A stretch of DNA of 64,000 nt from Roseburia sp. (GTDB lineage: Bacteria > Bacillota > Clostridia > Lachnospirales > Lachnospiraceae). The notes under the pieces are model-generated. The model did no database searches, was not told where the DNA came from, and was given only the letters and a program-made list of their open reading frames with translations. The position numbers and the translations under genes were made by a program. Shown here piece by piece: positions 9,481-17,283 of the stretch. How positions within the stretch are numbered: the stretch's first letter is position 1; each line of letters opens with the position of its first letter. The stretch spans positions 1 to 64,000 of the forward strand of contig JAMPFV010000012.1 of the NCBI GenBank assembly GCA_023664265.1, written 5' to 3'.

Positions 9481-9514
9481 TATAAGGAACTGAAAAGAAA
9501 TTCAGTTCCTTATA
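9481..9514. terminator. Hairpin terminator
   Basis: TATAAGGAACTGA (9481-9493) pairs perfectly with TCAGTTCCTTATA (9502-9514), a 13-bp stem followed by T-rich sequence. It closes the decayed cluster and shares its core with the palindrome at 2759-2778. Confidence 0.75.
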
Positions 9515-9573
9515 TTTAGTTTGATTTTTGATATGACAGACATTATAATGAAAGAAAAGGGAGGAGGGTATAT

Positions 9574-9948
9574 ATGATGGCAACAGCTATAAATATAAAG
9601 GAAATATTTGACAAGTATGGTCTGCAGGTAGAGGAAATCGAGCCGGAGGTTTTTAAAGTGCTCAATACAGACAAGGAAATCAGCACAAACGAATTGCAGT
9701 GGGAGCTGCAAAGTTGTGTATTACTCACGTCAGATGATACAGGTTATAAGAAACTTCCCGTCGGCGGTGTAAATTCTATCTTAGCACATATATACTATGT
9801 AATAATGGGGTACGACAGTGACGAATTAGGATATAAGTATGATGATATAGCGGCAAAAGAATTTGGAGAATCGATATACAGAGCGTACAAATACAGACCA
9901 GAGAATTCAAACAGCATAGATACAATCTACGCAAAAGGGGAGTTATGA
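9574..9948 (+). CDS. Hypothetical protein paired with retropepsin-like gene
   Basis: This 124-residue soluble protein has a strong ribosome site (GGGAGGAGGG) and an AT-rich coding style unlike the genes on either side. I do not recognise a domain; it looks like a small alpha/beta protein rich in Tyr, Glu and Asp. Its stop overlaps the next start as ATGATG/TGA, so it is translationally coupled to the retropepsin-like gene. The pairing suggests a two-gene unit (partner, substrate or inhibitor), but that is inference. Confidence 0.6.
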   Translation: MMATAINIKEIFDKYGLQVEEIEPEVFKVLNTDKEISTNELQWELQSCVLLTSDDTGYKKLPVGGVNSILAHIYYVIMGYDSDELGYKYDDIAAKEFGESIYRAYKYRPENSNSIDTIYAKGEL

Positions 9949-10503
9949 TGATAAAATCTGAGATGAGAAAAGTTGGCAATCCGTATAAGAATGAGAGTTT
10001 TGGAAGAGAAGCCTACTACACAAACATAAGTTTTAAACTGGATAACATAAGGCTGAGCACAGTGGCAAAAGTAGATACGGGAGCGGCATATACAGTATTT
10101 ATTTGGGCTGAAATATAAGAAAATTGAACGGTTTGCGGATGTGATACTAAAAAGCGATATGCGCGGAGTGGCCTATGATGCATCTGGAACGGAGTTAAAA
10201 TTATATGGATATGTTGTAGAAAATTTCAGATTGACAAGCGACATTATATTGGATAAAATCAAATTATTTTTTTCGGAAGATATTGGAGACAAGGCGTTAT
10301 TGGGTATGGATATCATGAGCCTGTTTGACTTTCAGTACTTAAAGGAGAGACGGCAAAATTGGGGAACATTTTGGATTAATAACTATGAAGATGTGTTAAG
10401 AGAGTTGAATAATAGAAAATTAAACAAAGATATGGATTATATCGACCCGGTTCTTATAGCAAATATAGATAATACAAAGCAGATATTGGGTATAGATTTG
10501 TAA
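9948..10503 (+). pseudogene. Retropepsin-like aspartyl protease, frameshifted
   Basis: The 5' frame (ATG 9945 or 9948 to a stop at 10116-10118) carries the aspartyl-protease active-site motif VDTGAAYT. The remainder continues in the +1 frame (YLFGLKYKKIERF from about 10096, open to 10503) with the second hallmark ALLGMDIMSLFDF, as in retroviral-type single-domain proteases. The two parts join naturally at about 10095-10105. A single-base indel or programmed frameshifting would explain it; no classic slippery heptamer is seen. Retropepsins act as dimers, so the active-site half alone would not be functional. Confidence 0.7.
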
Positions 10504-10510
10504 TATCTCG

Positions 10511-10549
10511 AAAAGGGCTATCGTGCAACAAAACACGGTAGCCTTTTTT
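10511..10549 (+). terminator. Rho-independent terminator
   Basis: The stem GGCTATCGTG (10516-10525) pairs with CACGGTAGCC (10534-10543) with one G-U pair, followed by TTTTTT. It ends the retropepsin transcript. Confidence 0.88.
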
Positions 10550-11489
10550 GATGCACACGCCGACGCAGAGGGCGCGTTGGCGGCGCGGCGAGTAGGGGAA
10601 CATCTCCCCTACCCGATTTCCGGTAAATTAAAAAAATGACACCTTTTTAAAAAATGCACCATTTTTTTGGCAAATGCGAACTTATATAATGAATTTGTAA
10701 ACAAGGAACAAACGAACTTTTCAAAGAAACAGAAAAAAGTTCCATAAAGTTTCAATAATCATTTTATTCAATGTTTCATAAAAGCATTCCTATTTTCTTT
10801 GCATGGTACATAGCTGATACTCCTTATCTTGAAAAAGAATATTGTTGAAAAAGGTATAAGATTGAAAATTAAAACTTTCAATCACGAGATTTGTGTCTGC
10901 GCGCTGCGTTTGCCACAAACTCGTTATGCGCGGTAAAATAGCGCAGACATGAGAGATAATATAAGAAAAGTATATATCAGGTCGCGGGGATTATCAAGTT
11001 TTCGGTTTTGGATTAAGCTTTTTTGGAAAACGGGAAAAATAAATTTTTGTTGTTTTTTATTGCTATTTCCATTGCCGGTTTGTGGGTGTGGAATACGGGA
11101 ACGAGCAACGGACGCTCTGCGGGAAGAATTGGTAAGCGGAAGAGCAGAGGATAGCATAATAAAGCCTCCTATCGTATAATGAGAATGGTGTCGCAAGCCA
11201 AACTCAAAGATAGGAGGCGGCCAAATGGGCTGCCGTTTATCCGTCTCTTCTGGTTTTGTAAGAAATTTGAAAGAGAAATTATGCATCTATATATTGCTTT
11301 TCCCATATGCTTGCGCCGAAGGCGGATGTGCGGAAGAGATTTCAAATATTTAGTGTCCCGATTCGACAAAAAACACAAAATATATGAAATAGATGCCCTC
11401 TCAACATTGACACAACGGGGGGCGGTATGCTAAACTGTCAATAATAATGGATACAAGATATAGGGGTAGATTGACAGAGGTGAAAAGCG
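10550..11489. other. AT-rich region without a convincing gene
   Basis: About 940 bases contain no recognisable gene. They hold a GTAGGGGA/TCTCCCCTAC hairpin near 10592-10612, AT-rich sequence to about 10890, an inverted repeat of TGTCTGCG near 10891-10950, and an inverted repeat of CCTCCTATC (about 11165 and 11211). The last repeat places good ribosome sites ahead of two divergent small frames: minus 10924-11157 (77 codons, hydrophobic C terminus) and plus 11225-11353 (42 codons). Neither resembles a known family. A TTGACA box near 11408 with a TAAACT or TATGCT partner could be the promoter of the gene at 11490. Confidence 0.5.
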
Positions 11490-14400
11490 TTGGATAAATA
11501 CGAATATAAGGTTCGTTCAGAGGAAATAGAAAGATTAATTGATGTGGAGAAGTACGCGGAGGCCGTGAACATTGCGGATACGATTGACTGGAGACGGGTC
11601 AAGAGTATCACGATGCTTTTGAGAATAGCCGCATTATATAGAGTGAACAGACGCAATGAGGACAGCAGAGCGCTTTTGATGCTGGCCTATGACCGTTATC
11701 CCACAAACCGTTCGGTTGTGTATTCCCTGTGTGAGGTGTCGATTGAATTAGACGACGTTGTGGCGGCAATTGAGTATTACAAGCAGTTTGTAAAGCTGGC
11801 GCCGAGAGACAATGGCGTCTTTACCCTGCGCTATCGCATTTTGGAGGCGCAGGAGGCGAGCCTTGAGGAGCGCATTGAGCTTCTGGAGGAATTGAAGAAG
11901 CGGGATTATCAGGAAGAGTGGGCCTACGAGCTCGCCTACCTGTACCACCGGGTAGGGCTTGCCACGAAATGCGTCGAGGAATGCGACGATATGATTCTGT
12001 GGTTTGGCGACGGCCCCTATGTGCGCAAGGCGATGGAGCTCAAGATGCTTCACGCGCCGCTGACAGAGGTGCAGCAGGCGAAGTATGATAATCTCGACGG
12101 GGCTTCGGATGCCGGTTATGCAGACGCCGGCTATGCAGACGCCGGCTATTCAGACGGTGGCTACACGGAGAATACATATTATAATAATGAAGCGGGGGCT
12201 GACGAGGAATATTTTGACGTCTCCTACCCGCAGACGGACGGCAGGAAGGCCGGCTATTCCGGCAGTGGACATTCGGATGCCGGTTATTCAGATGCCGGTT
12301 ATGCAGACGCCGGTTATTCAGACGCCGGCCATTTGGACGGTGGCTACTCGGATGCCGGTTATGCAGACGGTGGCTACGGGCAGACAGGTTATGCGGAAGA
12401 TGCCTATACGGGAGAATTTTATGTGGATCAGACCTATGATGAGAACGGCTATCCGGTCGAGGCGTATGACAACGGTTATGGCGGGGAAGGCTATTCAAAT
12501 GAGGGATACGGAGATGCCTATTCAAACGAGGGGTATGGTTATCCGCAGGCGGTGGCGGCCGTTGATATGAGTCAGTACAACACCATCAATCTGCAAAAGG
12601 TGGTTGCCGAGAGCATGAAGGAGCTGTTCCCTGATGAGGAGGAGACCGTGTCTGCGAAAGAGGTCGTGTCTCCTTTGCAGACACGGCCTGATTCGGAAAC
12701 GCAGGAATCCGAAGAGCAGGAGGCTTCCGCGGAATTCCATACACAGGTATACTCCATGAGCGGATATGAGACGCCGGAGGCCGCAGAGCCGGAGACTGCG
12801 TCCGCGGAGGAGAAGCCTGTGGCGAGGAGCGCGGCCGGCAAGGTTGCCGAGATGGTGACAAATGTGTCGGAAAAGAGTCCCGAGCCGGATACGGGCGCAA
12901 TCAGGAAGGTATTTCTGCCTGGAAGAGATGCGCGTTTTATGACGGATGAGACAGAGTCGGAGGCGCTCGCGGAAGCGTCGGAGCAGACCGCGGATGCCGT
13001 ACAGAGCCCGGAGAAGCGCGAGGAGGCGATGCAGTCTCTGTCCGGGGAGGCGGAGCCTTTTACGCCGATTACGGGACAGATGAAGCTGGACGACGTATTG
13101 GCGGAGTGGGAGCGCATGAAGCAGGAGAATGCGCAGAAGCATCAGGAGGAGATAAAGCAGCAGGTATTGACTCAGACGGGGAAGATTTTGGCGCAGTTTG
13201 ACAATTCCCTGAAGAGCGGAATCCTCGGAGAGCTTGCGCAGGAGGAGGAAAAGGCCGAGCGCGCGGTGGCGGGCGATTCCCCGGAGGAGGAAGAAATCCT
13301 CGAGGTGGATCTCGAGCAGGACGAAATAACGGACGACGAAGAACGCTACGACGTGGAATATGAGAGCGAATCGGATGAGGAGAGCGATTCCGCACAGCCG
13401 GAGGATGAGGAGGAGTACACAGCAGAGTCCGACGAGGAAGAGGAGTATGATACCGACGAGTCGGAGGAGGAACCGTATACGGCAGAGAGCGGGGAGGCTG
13501 ACGAATCGGACGAGGAAGAGCGCTATGTGACGGAGGACGACGAGAGCGATACCGCGGAGTCCGAGGATGAAGAGGCATATGCGGCGGAAGCCGAGGCGCC
13601 GGAGGATGAGACGGACAGCGTTGCGGCGCAGGAGAACGATTACACGGAGCCGATGTCGGAAATCGAGCAGATGGTACAGGATGAGCTTGGCGGCAGGACA
13701 GCCGTGCTTCCCAAGGAAAAGATAACGGCGGCGCTGAAAAAGGCGGCGGAGGCGGCGGGAGGCTTTGATGATGCCGACGAGCTGTACGCTGAGGAGAGCG
13801 ACGAGGAGGAGGCTTCCGCGGGTCTGGATCCTGAGGACGAAGAGATGATTGCGGAGATGGCGAAGGAGGACGCCTTAAAGACGCAGGAAATCAAGATGAA
13901 CACGGCGGATTTGAGCACGCTTTCCGATAAGATTGTAGCCACCACAAGCAAGGAAGCCAAGGGCGCAAAGCGCGAGGAGGTGCGCGACTTTTCTCCCGAG
14001 GAGCAGAAGCTCTTTGAGAATTTTGCCGTGACGAAGAAGATCAAAAAGCAGATTATCTTTGCGTTGGAGAAAATGACGCTGGCGGCGTATACGGGCAATA
14101 TCATTATCACTGGGGAGGCCGGACTTGACACCGCGCGTCTGGCGAAGAACCTGCTTCGCGAGTTCCGTGAGACGGATGCCAATTTCTCGGGGAAGATGGC
14201 GATAATTGCCGGCGAAAAACTAAATACAAAAAACCTGAAAGAAACCTTTTATAAATTGGGAAATGGTGCTATTATTATAGAGAAGGCAAATGGTATGTCT
14301 GAGGAAAAGCTATATGAAATGACGACGCTTCTGAATCAGGAAACGCTTGGGATTATTGTTATTCTGACAGATACCAAGAAGGAGATTTCCCTGCTTTTGA

Positions 14401-14726
14401 AGAAACAGGCCATGATAGCGGATTACTTTAACATCCGAATCGACTTGATAGAGATGGACAACAATGCGCTGGTGGCCTACGCGAAGAATTACGCCTTGGC
14501 ATTGGAGTATTCCATCGACGAGCTTGGCACCTTGGCGCTTTACACCAGAATATCCAATATTCAGAGCGGCAATCATGTCGTGACGAAGGACGAGGTCAGG
14601 GACATTATAGACGAGGCAATCTGGCGGTCGAAGAAGTCCAGAATCAAGAATTTTGTGGATGTGCTTTTTTCGAAGCGGTATGACAGCGAGGATATGATTG
14701 TCCTGAAAGAGAGAGATTTCATGTAA
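11490..14726 (+). CDS. TPR protein with Tyr repeats, acidic linker and AAA-like C terminus
   Basis: This 1078-residue protein starts at TTG 11490 after GAGGTG. It has four regions. Residues 1-200 are helical TPR-like repeats. Residues about 205-355 are a low-complexity stretch of degenerate (A/S)DAGY units, about 17 Tyr-ending repeats. Residues about 360-830 are disordered and very acidic. The last 230 residues resemble a degenerate AAA/P-loop ATPase: IIITGEAGLDTARL sits where Walker A should be but lacks the Lys, and later segments resemble Walker B and sensor regions. It is probably a cytosolic scaffold. The role is unknown, and its position before glgB may be incidental. Confidence 0.7.
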   Translation: MDKYEYKVRSEEIERLIDVEKYAEAVNIADTIDWRRVKSITMLLRIAALYRVNRRNEDSRALLMLAYDRYPTNRSVVYSLCEVSIELDDVVAAIEYYKQFVKLAPRDNGVFTLRYRILEAQEASLEERIELLEELKKRDYQEEWAYELAYLYHRVGLATKCVEECDDMILWFGDGPYVRKAMELKMLHAPLTEVQQAKYDNLDGASDAGYADAGYADAGYSDGGYTENTYYNNEAGADEEYFDVSYPQTDGRKAGYSGSGHSDAGYSDAGYADAGYSDAGHLDGGYSDAGYADGGYGQTGYAEDAYTGEFYVDQTYDENGYPVEAYDNGYGGEGYSNEGYGDAYSNEGYGYPQAVAAVDMSQYNTINLQKVVAESMKELFPDEEETVSAKEVVSPLQTRPDSETQESEEQEASAEFHTQVYSMSGYETPEAAEPETASAEEKPVARSAAGKVAEMVTNVSEKSPEPDTGAIRKVFLPGRDARFMTDETESEALAEASEQTADAVQSPEKREEAMQSLSGEAEPFTPITGQMKLDDVLAEWERMKQENAQKHQEEIKQQVLTQTGKILAQFDNSLKSGILGELAQEEEKAERAVAGDSPEEEEILEVDLEQDEITDDEERYDVEYESESDEESDSAQPEDEEEYTAESDEEEEYDTDESEEEPYTAESGEADESDEEERYVTEDDESDTAESEDEEAYAAEAEAPEDETDSVAAQENDYTEPMSEIEQMVQDELGGRTAVLPKEKITAALKKAAEAAGGFDDADELYAEESDEEEASAGLDPEDEEMIAEMAKEDALKTQEIKMNTADLSTLSDKIVATTSKEAKGAKREEVRDFSPEEQKLFENFAVTKKIKKQIIFALEKMTLAAYTGNIIITGEAGLDTARLAKNLLREFRETDANFSGKMAIIAGEKLNTKNLKETFYKLGNGAIIIEKANGMSEEKLYEMTTLLNQETLGIIVILTDTKKEISLLLKKQAMIADYFNIRIDLIEMDNNALVAYAKNYALALEYSIDELGTLALYTRISNIQSGNHVVTKDEVRDIIDEAIWRSKKSRIKNFVDVLFSKRYDSEDMIVLKERDFM

Positions 14727-14773
14727 GCTTTTTATCATCTGGATTCTATTAAGAGATAAACGGGGGTAATGGA

Positions 14774-16678
14774 ATGGATACGGAGACAACGATTTTTATT
14801 TCGGATGCGGACCAGTATGTATTCGGTCAGGGCACACATTATGAGATTTATAAGAAGCTGGGTGCGCATCCCTGTAAGAAAAACGGGAAGGACGGCGTAT
14901 TCTTTGCGGTGTGGGCGCCGAATGCCAAGGAGATCTATGTGATAGGCGAGTTTAACGGCTGGGACGAGGGCGCGAACGCGATGGAGCGCATCGGTGAGGG
15001 CGGTATTTTCACCGCGTTTATCGAGGGCGTCAAGGAAGGCCAGATGTACAAGTATATGCTGGTGCTGGAGAACGGAACCAGACTTTACAAGGCGGACCCG
15101 TATGCGAATTACGCGGAGATGCGCCCGGGCACGGCTTCCAAGGTATATGATTTGAACCACTTTAAATGGACGGATAAGAAGTGGATGACAGAGCGGGCCC
15201 AAAAGGACATGAACAAGGAGCCGATGGCAATTTACGAGTGCCATATCGGGTCTTGGATGAAGCATCCCGACGGCACTGCGGACGGCTTCTACAATTACCG
15301 CGAATTTGCGGACAGGATGGTGGAATATCTGAAGGAAATGCCGTATACGCATGTGGAGCTGATGGGAATCGCGGAGTTCCCGTTTGACGGATCATGGGGC
15401 TATCAGGTGACGGGCTATTATGCACCGACCTCCCGCTATGGCACGCCGGACGATTTCCGGTATCTGATAGATTTGTTCCACAAAAACGGCATTGGTGTTA
15501 TCCTCGACTGGGTGCCGGCACATTTCCCGAGGGATGCACACGGCCTCTGTGAGTTTGACGGCACCTGTCTGTATGAGCATCCCGACAAGCGGCTGGGAGA
15601 GCATCCGGACTGGGGCACGAAGATTTTTAACTACAGCAAGAATGAGGTGCGCAATTTCCTGATTGCGAACGCTCTGTTCTGGATCAGAGAGTTCCATATC
15701 GACGGGCTTCGGGTTGACGCGGTGGCGTCCATGCTTTATCTGGATTACGGTAAGCAGGACGGGCAGTGGGTTGCGAACAAGTACGGCGGCAATGAGAACC
15801 TCGATGCGATTGAGTTCTTTAAGCACTTAAATTCCGTGATTCGCGGCACCGATTCCGGCGTGATGATGATTGCGGAGGAGTCCACGGCATGGCCGAAGGT
15901 GACTGCAAAGCCCGAGGACGACGGATTGGGCTTCAGCTTTAAGTGGAATATGGGCTGGATGCACGATTTCTGCGAGTATATGAAGTTGGATCCTTATTTC
16001 AGAAAGGATAATCACTACAAGCTGACCTTCGCCATGAGCTATAACAGCAGCGAGAATTACATCCTGCCGCTCTCCCATGACGAGGTAGTGCATCTCAAGT
16101 GCTCCATGGTCAATAAGATGCCGGGCTTTGAGGTTGACAAGTATGCGAACCTCCGCGCGCTGTATGCGTTTATGTTTGGCCACGAGGGCAAGAAGCTCTT
16201 GTTTATGGGACAGGAATTTGCGCAGGAGCGCGAGTGGAGCGAGGCGAGGGAGCTGGACTGGTTCCTGCTGCAGAATCCGCTGAATAAGGGAATGCATGAT
16301 TTTATGAGCGAGCTGCTGACGCTCTACAGAAAGAGTCCCTGCCTGTATGAGATTGATAACGATTGGCTTGGCTTTGAGTGGATGAATGCGGACGACAAGG
16401 ACAGAAGCATTTACAGCTTTGTCAGGAGGACAAAGGACGGCAAACAGCATATGCTCTTTGTCATTAACATGACACCGGTGGAATATCCGGAATACCAGGT
16501 CGGCGTGCCGATGAATACGCAGTATAAGCTGGCGCTCAGCTCCGATGATGAGAAGTTCGGCGGGAACGGACATAAAATTCCGAAGACCTTAAAGGCGAAG
16601 AAGGGGCTCTGCGATAAAAGAGATCAGTATATCAGCTTTGCGCTGCCGCCGCTGACGGCCGTGATTTATACCTTTTAA
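14774..16678 (+). CDS. glgB: 1,4-alpha-glucan branching enzyme
   Basis: This GH13 branching enzyme of 634 residues introduces alpha-1,6 branches into glycogen-type glucan. An N-terminal CBM48-like domain (VWAPNAKEIYVIGEFNGW) is followed by the (beta/alpha)8 barrel with the nucleophile Asp at about residue 315 (GLRVDAVASM), the acid Glu at about 368 (MIAEES) and the SHDEV segment, then a C-terminal beta domain. Length and motifs are normal. No other glycogen gene is adjacent. It follows the TPR protein after 47 bases and could share its transcript. Confidence 0.95.
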   Translation: MDTETTIFISDADQYVFGQGTHYEIYKKLGAHPCKKNGKDGVFFAVWAPNAKEIYVIGEFNGWDEGANAMERIGEGGIFTAFIEGVKEGQMYKYMLVLENGTRLYKADPYANYAEMRPGTASKVYDLNHFKWTDKKWMTERAQKDMNKEPMAIYECHIGSWMKHPDGTADGFYNYREFADRMVEYLKEMPYTHVELMGIAEFPFDGSWGYQVTGYYAPTSRYGTPDDFRYLIDLFHKNGIGVILDWVPAHFPRDAHGLCEFDGTCLYEHPDKRLGEHPDWGTKIFNYSKNEVRNFLIANALFWIREFHIDGLRVDAVASMLYLDYGKQDGQWVANKYGGNENLDAIEFFKHLNSVIRGTDSGVMMIAEESTAWPKVTAKPEDDGLGFSFKWNMGWMHDFCEYMKLDPYFRKDNHYKLTFAMSYNSSENYILPLSHDEVVHLKCSMVNKMPGFEVDKYANLRALYAFMFGHEGKKLLFMGQEFAQEREWSEARELDWFLLQNPLNKGMHDFMSELLTLYRKSPCLYEIDNDWLGFEWMNADDKDRSIYSFVRRTKDGKQHMLFVINMTPVEYPEYQVGVPMNTQYKLALSSDDEKFGGNGHKIPKTLKAKKGLCDKRDQYISFALPPLTAVIYTF

Positions 16679-16762
16679 ATAATGATTCCTTTTCTACGGT
16701 ATTCCGTGGGCGTCATATGCATCTGTTTTTTGAAGATGCAGAGTTGTGGATTTGGGTGAAGG
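16675..16762 (-). pseudogene. Relic of an AraC-family regulator C terminus
   Basis: Read on the minus strand, these bases encode an AraC-type C-terminal end (IFKKQMHMTPTEYRRKG then a stop), the second helix-turn-helix signature of that family. No larger AraC frame extends from it; the rest of the gene is absent. The relic stop overlaps the glgB stop codon on the opposite strand. Confidence 0.55.
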
Positions 16763-16866
16763 ACCTGCAAAGTGATGCGTTGAACGTCGGCCTTCTGTGT
16801 GAAGGCCGGCACTTCAGCGCTTTTTTCGTAACTGTGGAGTTAAGCGATACAGAAATGGAGCAAAAA

Positions 16867-17265
16867 ATGGCAACATCAAATATAAAGGCAACGATTCGCA
16901 GTGATATTCATAAAGTCTGGGGAACGGTTTTAGCTGTTGACAAGTACAGTACATGGCGGAGTGATTTGAGTAAAACAGAAACAGTAAATGAAAAAGAATT
17001 TATCGAATATACGAAAGCGGGATATTCGACGATGTTTACGGTCACGGTTACAGAACCATATAAACGATGGGAGTTTGATATGGAAAACAGTAACATGAAA
17101 GGACATTGGATTGGTATTTTTGTTTCAAAAGAGGACGAAACGGAAATCGATTTTACAGAAGATGTAACCGTTAAAAAGTTTTTTATGAAACCATTTATAA
17201 AATCCTTTTTAAAGAAACAACAAACACAATTTATTATGGATTTAAAAAAAGTGTTGGAGCAATAG
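16867..17265 (+). CDS. SRPBCC-family protein
   Basis: This 132-residue protein fits the START/SRPBCC fold (polyketide-cyclase/dehydrase family): an N-terminal strand and helix with IHKVWGTVLAVDKYSTWRSDL, antiparallel strands, and a long C-terminal helix. These are single-domain hydrophobic-ligand binders; no ligand can be assigned. I start it at ATG 16867, six bases after GGAG. The longer frame upstream runs through the AraC relic and is not real. Coding is markedly more AT-rich than glgB, consistent with recent acquisition. Confidence 0.75.
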   Translation: MATSNIKATIRSDIHKVWGTVLAVDKYSTWRSDLSKTETVNEKEFIEYTKAGYSTMFTVTVTEPYKRWEFDMENSNMKGHWIGIFVSKEDETEIDFTEDVTVKKFFMKPFIKSFLKKQQTQFIMDLKKVLEQ

Positions 17266-17283
17266 CTTCAAATTATCTGCGCT

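Noticed and set aside
12100..12400. Possible CRISPR-like array from regularly repeated DNA
   Set aside because: The repeats are 15-base coding units in frame with no unique spacers.
12040..12570. Long open frames on both strands through the Tyr-repeat region
   Set aside because: They arise from the repetitive GC-rich codons of the real gene; their products are low-complexity His/Arg or Met/Thr repeats without ribosome sites.
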